From Nageia nagi (lineage: Eukaryota; Pinophyta): 64,000 nucleotides of DNA. Both the position numbers and the translations under genes were made by a program. The notes below the pieces were generated by a model, which had not been told where the DNA came from, did no database searches, and worked only from the letters and a program-made list of their open reading frames with translations. The DNA lies in NCBI GenBank assembly GCA_050084985.1, contig JBITNC010000001.1:153264001-153328000 (forward strand), given 5' to 3'. Below are positions 11,169-23,871 of the stretch, one piece after another; the first letter of the stretch is position 1; each line of letters starts with the position of its first letter.

Positions 11169-12818
11169 TGTTATCTTTTATATGCTTATGCGGTTATTGG
11201 ACCCTTGTAGTTTTATTGTATGATTCAGGATGTTATGATGACCTTTTGATGGACATATGATGGTGTATATATATATAGATAGATCTTTGATATTCATGGT
11301 ATTTGTATAATTTTTTGATGCATGAGTTTTCAATCTATACATAGATTTATGATAAAATAGGTATGATTTGATGTTATGTAGATCATGATTATCTTTTAGT
11401 TACTTGATGAGGAACAAATGTTAATGATAGATGTAATTTTTGAAATGTATGATGCATAGATATAATTGTGTAATGTATGGTGAAATATATAAGTTAAGTT
11501 ATTTAAGGACATATTTTTATTATATTTTTGCGGAATCAGATGCATCATCTTCCGTACTTGGCAATTTTACAATAAACCTCTTGACATGACAAAACTAGTG
11601 ACTTATGGATGTATATGAACATTAACTTTATCTTGGTTAGGGGAACAATAAATAATCATTCTTATCCTTTCCAAAGAAAAGCAAATTTTAATAATGTTCA
11701 AAGGTAATGGATAATAGTAAAAATGGCTTGACATGACACACTAGTAACTTATGGATGCATATGAACATTAACTTTATCTTGGTCAGGGGAACAATAAATA
11801 ATCATTCTTATCCTTTCCAAAGAAAAGCAAATTTTAATAATGTTCAAAGGTAATGACATTGGTAGAAAGGAATGGATTTAACAAAATGACACAAATGATT
11901 CAAAACACAAACACATTATAAACTATGACAATAGATTAGGTGATTTTGGATTAATAACCAAGTTATGATAACATCTACCTCATCTTTCTTTATCTCAAGA
12001 TTTAACAACCTAAGATGATATCAAACAGTATTGTTATATGTTGATAAAAAATCTATAAACTCTAGTGTGTGTGTAGTGAGATTCATTTCCCTTTCTTAGA
12101 TCATTTGAGATGAAATATTCTAGAGACATTAATAAGCTATTCTATCCGTATGAAATGTATAGAGGTCCATAGGAAAGAAGGTCGCTAACCAAAATGGACA
12201 TATCGCCACTCGTAAGGTATGCCTCATTGCCAGACAGGCATCCATAGCCCCGATGAGGATTAACCCCTTGATCCCGCTACAACCTTGCTCTACTGCCAGT
12301 CAGGCATCTATAGCCCTGGTAGAGGATATTGTAATCACCCAAGAATCATTGATATAATGTAGCAATTTTTTTTTTTCTTCTTCTCTTTTTTTTTTCCAAA
12401 TGATTCTTGGGTTCAGGATGAAGTGAATAATAGGATAGACACATAACTTTCACTCTTAATGTCTCTTAGAATGATTCCATTCAAATTTTCTTAGAATTTT
12501 TTAATGTTGTAAGTGCTTGGAGTTTTTGGATTTTCTTTCAAACACAAACTTTATGTTTTTCTGTCATCTATGGTATATCATTTCTTCATAAAAGAAAAGA
12601 CAAAGTGAATGTAATGATAACAAGGAGATTATTCTAAAATGACCTTTTCACACATGACACATTTACTGGATAATCACTTTTACAATGACATGCAACATAT
12701 ATTCACATCATACGAGGGCAGGGCACCCAATTGCCAAGTAGCCTCTAGATGTTTCCATCTAGGTAGATTTTATAATTTTATAATTTTTATGTGTTTTATA
12801 ATATAATTTTTTTTTTTT
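11169..12818. repeat. Non-coding spacer with a 147-bp tandem duplication and a second short repeat
   Basis: No gene seen. Two near-identical copies of about 130 bp lie at 11580-11709 and 11727-11855 (starting CTTGACATGACA, ending AATGTTCAAAGGTAATG). A second pair, GCCAGACAGGCATCCATAGC against GCCAGTCAGGCATCTATAGC, lies near 12230 and 12295. Long T tracts occur at 12366-12397 and 12808-12820. Confidence 0.75.
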
Positions 12819-14030
12819 TTAAGATTTTATAATTTTTCTAGGGAATCTATTCATGACGCATTCAAATCGAGTTTGGACTGCATCAGGATTGAATGAACAA
12901 TGTGTTGAACTAAACAAGAAACTAAAATCTAATACCACTTGATTATGATAGATTTCTGGAATACAATAATCTAAGTGTTCGGCTGTTACGGTTTGAGTGA
13001 TAGAGATGGTTCGTTCTCGATATTTTAAAGTCAGGTCGTGAGTATAATCAACTATTATTTTAGGCTTTTCTATAGGCCATAGAAGACAAAAATATATCAT
13101 TAAATTATATTCTAAGCTAAGAGAACACCATAACTCAAATGCATTGATACAAACAATAACTTGATATCCATTTATTTTGACATCCCAACCGTAAGATTCA
13201 CGTGCATCATAGAATGTCAAGGCCATTTTTTGTTGTATTTCAAGAGGCATGGAAAAGATATTTGAATACAAAAGAGTAGGGACGTTACGAATAACTTTCA
13301 TAAAGATATCTTTGTCATACCTACTTTCGAACCCCGGAAGATAACTTCCATTATTCCACACTTTATGTTCTTTTGATAATTTTTCGATGATTTCGTTTCT
13401 AACCCTTATTTGATTCATCATTGTAAGTTTAGCAATACGACAAGCTTGCCTTTCTTCCAACTTTCATTTCTGAATTATGTGTCACATTTGTATGTGAGAA
13501 AATCTATGAATTTGCCTATAGTATTGTTGTGATGTTCTAGGAGGAAAAGCCACAAAAGTATTTGAAAAATCATAAATCACCCTTTCATGAGGTAAATAAT
13601 GTAAAATTTCATCCATCCATTCTAGGCTTTTGGTTAATTGTTTAACGTATTTCTGCCTAGCTAAAAGGAGTGAGTACTCAGTTAATTGGCAATTTATAAT
13701 GATTCTCGGTATTCCATAAGGCCATTGTAGGTAGAAAACTGTTATTTCCTATGATATTCTTTCCATATGGGTGAAATAGATTTGTGGATCTAAAATAATG
13801 CTTACTTCATATCCACAAAAAGTGACTTCCCAATCATTATTTCTACCACAAAACATATGATATGTTCTTTCATATTATTCATCAATAGTCAATTGTAAAT
13901 AATTTAAAAGATTAAGATCAAATCCATGTTTTAAGTATGTCAATGCTAAATCACCTGGATATCTTGGTGGTGGAAATCGTACTTGTGGTGGCATTATGCT
14001 ACCTTCAGCAGATTCCTTTGCCAGATTCAT
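12819..14030 (-). pseudogene. Inner element extra ORF after integrase, internally duplicated domain
   Basis: Sense-oriented coding sequence downstream of integrase. A first part (about 14030-13470, starting MNLAKESAEG) has two internal stops and ends in stops near 13475. An open frame of 213 codons (13460-12819) follows. The two parts align to each other: WEVTFCGYEVSIIL against WDVKINGYQVIVCI, and YLQWPYGIPRIIIN against CLLWPIEKPKIIVD, then DFS near each end. So the protein seems to be built from two copies of one domain of about 130 residues. I do not recognise the family. An envelope-like or movement-type extra protein is possible by position only. Confidence 0.6.
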
Positions 14031-14159
14031 CTTTTCTATTTTAATCATTAACACTTGCCAGATATCAATACTTTTACTTATTTATTAATTTAATAATAAA
14101 ATAAATCAAAATAAAACTAATGTACACATTTTTTCATTTTTTATCATTTTTTATGTATA

Positions 14160-15240
14160 GAAGGGTCGAAGATGCATGATATTTATAGGTTCACGCTCTT
14201 CATTTCCTTCCAAGTCTGATAAATGATAAGTTCCTCTACTGAATTTTTTCTTAATGATATATGGTCCTAGCCAATTTGGAGCAAACTTATCTCTAAGATG
14301 TCGTTCTATTCGTGAAGTTTGTTGATTTTATTTTAAAACCAAATCACCTATTTTGAACTCATGAATTAGAACCCTTTTATCAAAAGCTCATTTTATCCTC
14401 TTCTGATAAACATGCATATGCTCTAAAGCATTAATACATTTTTCATCTAAAAGTAATAATTGATTTAAATGAGTCTATCTTGCTTCTTCATCAGAATTTT
14501 GTTCACTTAGATTTACTCTAAGAGATGGTATCTCAAGTTCTATGGGTAGGATGGCTTCTGTTCCATATACTAAAGAGAATGGTGTTGCCCCAATGGGAGT
14601 GCGTACACTAATACGATAAGCCCATAAAGCTTTTGATATTTGCATATGCCAATCTCTATGAGAATCATTTACAATTTTTGCTAAGATATTCCGAATAGTT
14701 TTATTAGTAGCCTCTGCCTGTCCATTGCCTTGTGGATAATATGGAGTGGAAAAACTTTGTTTAATTTTATACTTATCACATATTTGTTTTACATCCTTAT
14801 TTTTAAAATTCTTTCCATTATCCATAATTAATTGGTTCGATATGCCGAATCTACATATAATATAACTTTCTATAAATTTCGCAATTCGTGAACCAGTGGT
14901 GGAAGTCATGGGAATAGCCTCCACCCATTTAGTAAAATATTCAGTTGCCGTAATGATGAACTTGTGTCCACCAGCAGAGGTAGGTGTAATTTGTCCTATT
15001 AAATCTAATGCCCATTTAGAGAATGGCCAAAGTGATTGTATAGGATGTAGTTCTTGAGATGGTTGTGAAAATAAATGAGCGTATTGTTGACATTTAAAAC
15101 ACTTTTTGACATAGTCACAACAATCCTTTTCCATAGTAGGCCAATAATACCCCATTCATATTAATAGTTTCACAATCGCAACACCATTAAAATGTCCTCC
15201 ACATGTTCCATCATGAGCGGAGGATATAGCCTTTTTAATA
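14160..15240 (-). pseudogene. Inner element integrase
   Basis: Joins element DNA to the host chromosome. The uninterrupted core runs 15155-14475. It has a Zn-binding end (CFKCQQ near 15090), then ALDLIG (first Asp), IMDNGKNF (second Asp) and NGQAEATN (Glu), with exactly 35 residues between the second Asp and the Glu, so the D,D35E triad is intact. The C-terminal part (GDLVLK near 14350, NWLGPY near 14270) continues to about 14165 with stops. The catalytic core would pass as functional, but the surrounding frame is broken. Confidence 0.92.
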
Positions 15241-15461
15241 TCATTCCATTCAAGACATCTGAGTAAAATACCGTTGAAATTTCATCGATGCAAGATATCC
15301 CATATCAAACAATATTTAGTTGCTTTGATTTTAAATGCTCATCGTGATGATTTATTAAGGTTTGCGGGAAGCGTTCCAAATTTTAAAAAATCTATCAATT
15401 CCTTGTACCAATTATCTTTATCAGTTACGTCAATATTTAACACACTTTTTTCTTCATCTTC

Positions 15462-16050
15462 CTATTGTAATGATGATTGAGGCAATTGAATTATTTCAAC
15501 TTGAATCAAAGATTTTTTAGGATCTTCTGGGATAAGAGATCCAATAGAAGCCATAGCATTTGCAAATCTATTAGATGATCTTGGTGCCGCTTCTATACTA
15601 AATCGGTCAAAAGATTTTAATAATTTCTCAACTAACGCTTTATACTTTTGAAGTAAAGGTTCTTTACATTGATAGATTCCTTTCACTTGATTTACTATGA
15701 GTAAAGAATCTCCAATAATCTTAATTCTTTTAAGTTTTAATTTGAACGTAGTTTTTAACGCTAATATCAAAGCTTCATATTCCGCATTATTATTAGTACA
15801 AGGAAATTTTAATTTAAATGAATATGGTATAGGGATCCCTTACAGAGTTATAAATACAACACCTGCTCCAATACCTTGTTCACATCTAGAACCATCAAAG
15901 TTTATTGTCATATCCCAATCATCTTCAGGTTCTACAAGTATTTCAATTTCACCCAATTGAAACACCCCATCATCAAGTAATTCAATAACAAGAGGTTTAT
16001 CATCTTGCAATGGAGCATCAGCGAGATAGTCAGCAATTACTTGTCCTTTT
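15462..16050 (-). pseudogene. Inner element second RNase H (archaeal type)
   Basis: Additional RNase H domain between the RT-linked RNase H and integrase, a known Tat-lineage feature. It shows INFDGSRCEQGIGAG (about 15900), NNAEYEALILALK (about 15790), IIGDSLLIVNQV (about 15720) and SSNRFANAMASI (about 15575). The catalytic Asp, Glu and Asp positions are present, and a late FANAM corresponds to the usual ADA(L/M) with the Asp replaced by Asn. One stop interrupts it near 15840. Confidence 0.85.
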
Positions 16051-17873
16051 ATTGACTTTTATCTGATAAAATGTAGATCAAATTCAGTTAAGTGCATTAT
16101 CCACTTTGCAGTTCTTGAATTTTGATATGTTTTATTCATCATATATTTCAACAGATCCATTTTAGAGATGACATATGTTGTATGATTTAGCATATAATGT
16201 CAAAGTTTTTTAGTAGCAAAAACGATAGCAAGACATAATTTTTCCAAATATATGTACTTAATCTCGTAGCTCACTAGGGTTCTACTCAGATAATATATAG
16301 CTTGCTCTTTATTGTGTTCATTCTTTTTAGCAAGCATTGTTCCTAAAGCATTTTCAGTAGCAGAGATATATAACAAGAAGGGTACATCTTTTCTTGGTGG
16401 ACTTAAGACAGGAGGAGATAATAAATATCTTTTAATTTCATCGAATGCCTCTTGTTGCTCTTTGCCCCAATGATATTCGATCCCCTTTTTTAATAACTTT
16501 GTAAATGGTTTACATTTATCAGAAAGTTGAGCTATAAACCTTCTAATGGCTTGTAACTTATCTTGTAAACTCTGTAATTGTTTTAGATTTGCAGGAGGTG
16601 GCATGTCTACTACTGCCTTCACTTTACTAGGATCTATTTCAATTCCTCGTCGAGACACAATAAATCCTAATAATTTTCCTGAAGTTACACCAAAAACACA
16701 TTTCTTTGGATTTAATCTTACTTTATGTTCTAATAATCTATCTAAAAATTTAATTAGGTATTTTCCATGATCTACTCAATATTTGGATCTAACCAACAAA
16801 TCATCGACATAATCTTCTACTATGTCGTGCATATACTCATGGAATATGTAAGTCATAGCCCTTTGATAAGTTGCCCCGGCATTTTTTAATCCAAAAGGCA
16901 TAACTTTATAACAAAAGTTACCCCAAGGAGTTATAAAAGCCATTTTATGTTGATCTTCCATAGCTATTTTTATTTGATTATAACCAGAAAATCCATCCAT
17001 TAATGATAACATATCATGTCTTGCTGTCGAGTCTACCAAACTATCAATGCTATGTAGAGGGAAATCATCTTTAGGACAAGCTTTGTTAAGATCTTGAAAA
17101 TCTGTGCATATTCTTATTTTTCCACTTGGTTTTTTCATAGGTACCATATTAGATATCCAATCTGAGTAATCTATAGGTTGTATAAATTTAGCTTCTAATA
17201 ATTTTTGAAGTTCTTCTTTTACCATTAATGCTATAGTAGGATGCATTTTACGTAACTTTTGTTTAATAGGTTTAGCATCAGGCTTTAATGCTAAATTATG
17301 CACTACTAATTGAGGATCTATTCTAGGCATGTCTACATATGACCATGCAAATACCTTTTCTCGTTCTTTTAATAAGGTTATAATTTTTTCTTGCTCATTT
17401 TCCATGAGGTTTTCTCCTAACTGAATGATTTTAGGATTTTGAGGATCATTACTAATATTTATTTCTAAGACTTTCTCAGTAAGAATATGCGACCCTTCTT
17501 CTAATTGATTTGGTACTGGTATCCAACCATTATCGTTAACACTATATTCTTCATCGTATTCTTGAGTTTGTTCATTTGTGCATACTTGGTTTTCATAGGA
17601 ACCAAATATGTGATCTACGTTTTTGAATTCATGCCCCGAAGGATTAGATGTTATAAGAGAGAAATCAGTGATTATTTCATTTGTAGAAGTATTGGCTATT
17701 ATTTTAATTAAATTTTGATTTTCATTAGCTTCATCTATTTGCTCATTATTTTGTTCTTCAATGTTATTCTCTTTTATTGTAACCATATTTACCGATGGTA
17801 TATCTGAATATGAAATGATTGATGATTTGGCATTTATATTTATTTTTTCTTGTATATCACTTGGTAAACACAA
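16051..17873 (-). pseudogene. Inner element reverse transcriptase and RNase H
   Basis: RT (17873-16776): PIDYSDW, VPMKKPSGKIRICTDFQDLN (motif A), MPFGLKNAGATYQR and the catalytic YVDDLLVRSK. A TGA follows at 16778, where the frame continues into KCVFGVTSGKLLGFIVSRRG and the RT-linked RNase H (16658-16200: AFDEIK, FLLYISATENALGTML, IYYLSRTL). The stops are TGA and TAA at sites that align with Arg or Gln codons. The upstream 150 codons (17873 to about 17420) are the protease-RT linker, rich in Asn and Glu. Confidence 0.92.
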
Positions 17874-18296
17874 ATGATTCTAGGGTGGCTCAATAAAGAG
17901 CGTTTCGCCACCTTCTAAGACATCCATTTCATTTAATTGTTCTTCTCTTATATCAATAATTTCTTGTAATATGGATTCTTTCTCTAAAATTTCTTCATTA
18001 TAATCCAAATTCTCTTCTCCTGAATTTTCTAATTTAGCAAGGTTTTTATGTTTATTTTGATAACCTAATCCACTTTTATCAGTGGGATCTTGATATTGTA
18101 ATTCAATTATTTCTCATGGACCCTGTTCATATCGACCCAATCCTTGTCTTTGCCAATTACATTTGTTAAAATAGTTTAAGACAAATGTTCTTGAACATGG
18201 TGATAAATATTTCATATCATTATTGAAATTTCCTTCATATGTTTGATGGGGTATTGTTGACACAGGATCTACTATCCTTGCATAGATGAACATTGT

Positions 18297-19274
18297 CTAA
18301 TTAGGTACTTCTCCTAAGGGTACTATTTGTCCGATCACACTAGGTGATTTAGATAATCTTCCCATTTCTTGTGACGAAGGTATATTAAATACCACATCAT
18401 CTACGTCATATTCTCCCATCCCTAAATCCCTTAATTTAACATTTACTGGATATATATGGGAGGAGTCATTATTAGATGTAGTATTTACTTGCTTTGATGA
18501 AGAAGCTCCATACTTTTCATCTAAAGTTTTAGCAACCTTTTCCCAAGTATCTTTATCTTGTATAACTATATCACTTTTTCTCTTTATGACTTCAGATTGA
18601 TTCGTATTTTTATTCATTAATATGGTTGATAAGTTAGGGGATGGTAAGGTCACTTTATTTGGATCAAAAATTAAATTACAATGTGAGTAAGGATCTGGAT
18701 CTTTAAACACACAATGAACTTTATCTTTGTAGATGTATTTTAAACATCCATGATAAGTTGAGGGAACACATTGCATTTCTCTAATCCATGGACGTCCTAA
18801 AAGAACATTGTATTGTATAATATTTCCTTCAATTATATGTAATAAATTTTGAATGGTTTTAGCCCCTACTGTAATCGGCAGCACTATTGATCCTAATGTT
18901 GAACACACTGCATCATTAAATGCCCTAATCTGTAAAGAAGGAGCTAAGATGAGCGAATCTGATAAATTCAAATTTTTGTATGCAGCATCTGAAATTATAT
19001 GTATAGCTGAACCTTCATCTATCAGAATTCTTTTAAATAATTTCCCATCTACTTTACCTATTATATGTAAAGGTGGATCAAGTCCGCCTAGTCCGTCATT
19101 ATTTACTTTTTCTTGTTCGTAGAAGGTGATGCTAGGTTGTTGAGATATCTTCAAGCTTTCAACTATTGAAATAAAATTATCGGGGTTACTAATATCCACT
19201 TGAATTTCTTGTAGAATTTGATTCACAGCTTCCCTATAACTCTCAGATTGTTGTAATAATTCCAATAAGGTCAT
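18297..19274 (-). pseudogene. Inner element aspartic protease
   Basis: Open frame of 325 codons with the active site RILIDEGSAIHIIS at about residue 85, where family members have DGGSA, so the residue after the catalytic Asp is Glu instead of Gly. The flap end VLLGRPWIREM lies near residue 155. The last 100 residues are linker. It is separated from gag (19405 on) by a stop-containing joint, and from RT by about 420 bp of stop-containing linker. Confidence 0.85.
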
Positions 19275-19404
19275 CTTAACTGGAGATAATTTTAATTATC
19301 GTTGAAGAGCACCTTTTACCGAAACTTTAGGTTGTTGCAGAGGAGGTATAGGTTGTATGTTAATTGGGTTTGATGTCGATTAATTTTTTCATGGATTATC
19401 CTAT

Positions 19405-22085
19405 TTATTCTGATATTGTTGCTCTTGTAGCTATACCAATCATATGTATTGAATCGTCTATAGTCCCTATAAATGGTGTATCCTTATTATTCCATGTATA
19501 GTTCATTTGGTTTGGGATGGTTGACACATTGTTAGCCTGATGTGAAGGTAAGGGGTTTTGATATATCCCTAAATTTTGATTCGAAGGCACAATGGGATTA
19601 TCCACATCTATTTTCCGACTATCTATCAAGTCTTGAATTTTATGTTGTAAGGTTCGACATCTATTTGTATCATGTCCTTTTTATCTATGATAAGCACAAA
19701 ATTCATTTTCTTTATACCATTTGCTTTCTTTGGCATTAGGATTTTTAGGTCTTATATCAGGTAATTTAATCATACCATTATCACATAATTTTTTAAGTAT
19801 TTCGGCTAATGGTTCTGATAATGGGGTAAAATTTCTTTTAGGCCTAGGTTCAACATTTTCTTCGATTTTTGAAACTTGACCAGAATCTTCTGTCATAGCT
19901 ATTTGATTGTTTTGTGGTTGTTTAGTACTATTTTCATGTTGATTACCCTTTTTGTATTCTTTTTTCTTGAGCTTTAGTTCTCCATATTGAATTTTAACTC
20001 TTTCTATAACAACTACCTGAGCAATAGCTTCTTCAAAAGTTTTATGTTGTTGAATTTGGAGAATACTAGCTATTGATCTTAAACAACTTTGACTGAATAA
20101 CTTAACCAATTCCTCTTGGGGTATTGTATAAGGCATACTAATGAGTATAGCCCGCCATCTCGAGATGTAATCTTGTATAGTTTCATCAGGAAATTGTTGT
20201 AATCTCGTAAGATTAGTAATTGAAGATCTTTCTTTAATATTGATCCTAAAGTGTTCTAGAAATTGATTAGCCAATTGTTCGAACGTATATAAACTATGCA
20301 TAGGCAAACTATTATACCAATCCAAAGCTTGGCCTATGAGTGTCATAGGAAATATACGTAACATTAAGGAGTCATCATTGGCTATCTGATAACTAGAAAA
20401 TGTAAATTTTCTTAAATGTTCTTTGGGGTCTTCTCTTCCTTTAAATGATTCTATTTTAGGAAATTCAAACCTATATGGTAGTTTCTTTTTTGGAACACTT
20501 GGATGAATAGGTTCATTGCAAATATTCTTATAATTTAACTTTTTAAGTCCTTGAACATTTATTTCTCGATTTATAAAGTCCTTCATAAAGTCTTCTAATT
20601 CTTTATCAGTTCTATGAGCTTGAGTGTGTCTATGATATCTTCGAGTATCCGGATCCTTTTCAGAAATTGATCTTGAAGTGTAAGACTCATGGTCAGAAGG
20701 ACACTCTGACAGTGGTGGAGGCAATATTTTAAGAGGTGAATGTCATCTTGGAGTAGGGATTCTAGGAGGTTTTTGTGATATATCTTTTTTGTATAAATCT
20801 TTTCCTTTGTAATCAGGTTGTCTTGTTTGATTTTGAGTTTGTTCCACCCAACTTTTGATAGAATCATGTTTTTGTTTATCATATAATTTTTGCAATTCTA
20901 GTTCTTTATCCATCTCTTTTTGTAATAAAATGGCTGTCTCTCTATCCATTGCTTCTTGTTTGTCTAAGTAAGGATCTCGATATCTTCGTATTTGACTCCC
21001 TTCAAGAGTTTCAGGTTTCAAGTTCTTTATTTTTTGATATTCCTCCCACTATCTTTGTTTTTCTTTCTCCATATCTAGATATTGTTCTCTTTTTATTTTC
21101 TCATTCTCTAATTCTTTACGTTGTAATTCCTATAAACAAAGTTGCATCTCATGTTCTTTATGAAATCTTTCCTTTTCTTGTTCTAGGAACTCACTTCTTT
21201 CTTTGTTGGCTTGTTCTTGTTCTATGAATTTCCTTTTATCTCTAAGAAGTTTATCTTCCATTTCTTTTAATTCATTCTCTCGTTCTTGAATTTTAATGAA
21301 TTCGTCAACTTCCTTTAGAAGAGATTGCATCTCTGCAGCCTTTTTAATATCATCAGCATATATTTCTGTGAACTTTTGACTGGCTATTGTTTTACATAAT
21401 TATCGTTCTTCCAGTTCTTCATAAGAGGGTATCTCCTCTATGTTGTACTTAGATGTCCTTCTATGTAATCCTCCCTTAGAAGAATAAGATTTTTCTGTTT
21501 GTCTTATTGAAGGAGCTCTTTGGGACAAATTACTCGTAGGTATTGATACTTCATTTTTTCCTAACTCGAGAGATTTATGAGAAAAAGGGTATCCCTCTTT
21601 GCGAATTAATGAACTAACCTTTCAACCATCTGATAATAGACGTATGACTCTTTCATATTTAGCTTTGTATGGTTTAGTTTCTGGTACCGCTATGGTTTCA
21701 GCCTGAGATTTATCCTCAGCAATTTCTAAGTTATCACGTCTATGATTTTGTTTTTCAACATCTCCTGGTAAACTAGAAGACATCTTAGGAATAGCCCTAT
21801 GATTAGCTAGGCGACGACAAATTTCAATTAACTCTTCATCTAACACTTGTATTCTAATCCTGGTAGTAAGATCTTCTATACTTTATCTTGGTAATCTAGA
21901 TTGATCATAACCCCAATCCTTATTTTCATAACGAACTACCCGTGAATCTGATTCATCTAAAGGGGGTGGCCTCCTAACTGAAGGCTCTATCAGATCCATA
22001 TTATCTGAATCTATTTCTTGTATTTTAAATGGATATTCTTGCATTTTCTTAGTGGTCATACTTCTAGTTTGAACCATTTTAGATA
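19405..22085 (-). pseudogene. Inner element gag
   Basis: Structural protein of the particle. It probably starts at MVQTRSMTTKKMQ (about 22078), a start typical of plant Ty3 gag. An N-terminal third is followed by a long Glu/Lys/Gln-rich coiled-coil region (about 21340-20880). The gag core comes next (about 20470-20000: ESFKGREDPKEHLRKF, QALDWYNSL, FLEHFRI, QDYISRWR). Near 19700-19625 is a CCHC-like FCAYHR, then GHDTNRCRTLQHKIQDLID. The frame is broken by about seven stops but has few indels, so it decayed mainly by substitution. Confidence 0.85.
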
Positions 22086-23850
22086 TTATAAACAAGCATC
22101 GTAAAAAGAAACTCTATTTTATCTTTAATATTATCTTTTCGAGAAAACAATTTAATGCACAAACAACCTATATGCAAAACCTACTCTTAACGATGTGATT
22201 ATCTTCTTTAACTTTTTCACATATTATTAATATCTAAGTTAAATGAATGATATGAGTTGTTTATTTTAATCTTTTTAATTTTCCTAGTTTGTTAGACTAG
22301 TCAAGTGTTAAACAAGGTAGGTTGGGTAATTCTAAATAATGTTTGCGAGTTTCTATGGCTTTTAGCTTGGTTCTAGATGAGTCTCCTTTTTTGACTCCTA
22401 CCTAAAGTAAAGTTACCTTGGTCATTACTTCCAAGTGTAACTTGGCTCTATGGCTTCAAGTGTGTTAGGTCGGTGGATACAAAGAAGTAAGAATTAACGG
22501 TTTGTAGTGACATCCAACTCGTTAATGTTCAATTATTCCTTTAAGGCCTTATGAAATGCATTTAAACAAGTAAAGTACATTTATGCATACTACCCTCCCA
22601 AACATTCACGTCCATTTATTTATCTTAATTTAATGTGATGCAATCAAAGTTTATTTTAAGTGAATCTTGACCTTAATAAACCCCATTGTTCTTTTTAATT
22701 ATAATGCAATTCTTTATCCAACCTCTTAATGATGTTCATTAACTCCTTCCAGCTGTGGAAGTTTTATATGTGAGAAATTTCCTCTTCTTACTAGTCACAT
22801 ATCTCTTCGACCTCCAATGGAGTGGTAAGAGCATACTTAGTAAAAAGTCATTAAGTGTAGATAAATTAATTAAGTGAGGTTCAATTACTCCTCCAAGAGT
22901 CACCTCCCTTCGACCTCCAATGGAGTGGTAAGGGCAGACCTCTTTAAGAGTGTTAATGTGAAGTATGTTTCCAAATAATATGTAAATAAATTTTACCTCT
23001 TTCACTTAACTTATTTTTTATCACTTAGGATCGCTTGAAGCACAAAAGTGAGAGCATACTTTGTTAAGTGAAAGTACTTAATGTATTCGAATCCCTCCAA
23101 TTCATTAATCTTTTAATATGATTTACACTACCAAAAACCTGATTTATTTCCTTTAAGGTTAATTCCAAATTAATTGTGATTCATTTACCCCTTCCAATTA
23201 TGGAAGTATTATGTGTAAGTAAATTAACCAAATTAATGATAATGTGAACATGAAAGAAAAGTTAATTACTCCTTCTTATCAAGTCTATTATGGTCACCTT
23301 AGATCGCATGAAGCGCAAAGGGAGAGCATAAGTAGACAAGATAAAAAGTATTAATGTGTATGTACCCTTCACCCAAAACATGAAAATACATACATAACAT
23401 TTTACATAAAATAAATTAATAAAAAATATGCATTTAATCTTTTCTACCCATTCTTATATGCATTCTAGGAAAAGGAATCACATTCAAAAAACATCCTTCC
23501 AATTTAACAATACATTATGCATTTTATTTTAATTTTTTGGAAATAGCAAAAAGAGATAAAATGACCTGGCTGTGAGTCATCGATGTTTAGATAGAGGTTG
23601 TTGGTGTTTATTATGAGTCACCGGCATTCGATCCCAATCACTGGCATTTAGTCTTGATTACTATGTGAAACGTTGGCATTCCTTCTGAGTCACCGGCGTC
23701 TGCTTTCAGTCGCTGGTGTTTCTGCAACAGAGTTCCTGAAACACACATAATGCAAAATTTGAAGTTAGTTCATGGAGAAATTTGAAAAAATAGAATAACA
23801 GAAAGGTAAAATCATTATAAACCCAAAACCTCCCTATCAATAACAGAAGG
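22086..23850. repeat. Inner element leader (5' untranslated region) with repeated segments
   Basis: No gene seen. TTCGACCTCCAATGGAGTGG occurs twice (about 22807 and 22910). CTTAGGATCGCTTGAAGC near 23027 recurs as CTTAGATCGCATGAAGC near 23300. ACTCCTTCCAGCTGTGGAAG near 22742 recurs in altered form near 23188. A cluster of CACCGGCG-type words lies at 23575-23735, next to the primer site. Confidence 0.65.
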
Positions 23851-23870
23851 GCCCTCCTTCTAGCGCCAGA
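23851..23870 (-). other. Primer-binding site of the inner element
   Basis: On the minus strand TGGCGCTAGAAGGAGGGC starts 2-3 bp inside the LTR. TGG matches a tRNA CCA end. I did not assign the tRNA. It clearly differs from the iMet site of the outermost and Copia-type elements. Confidence 0.75.
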
Positions 23871-23871
23871 A

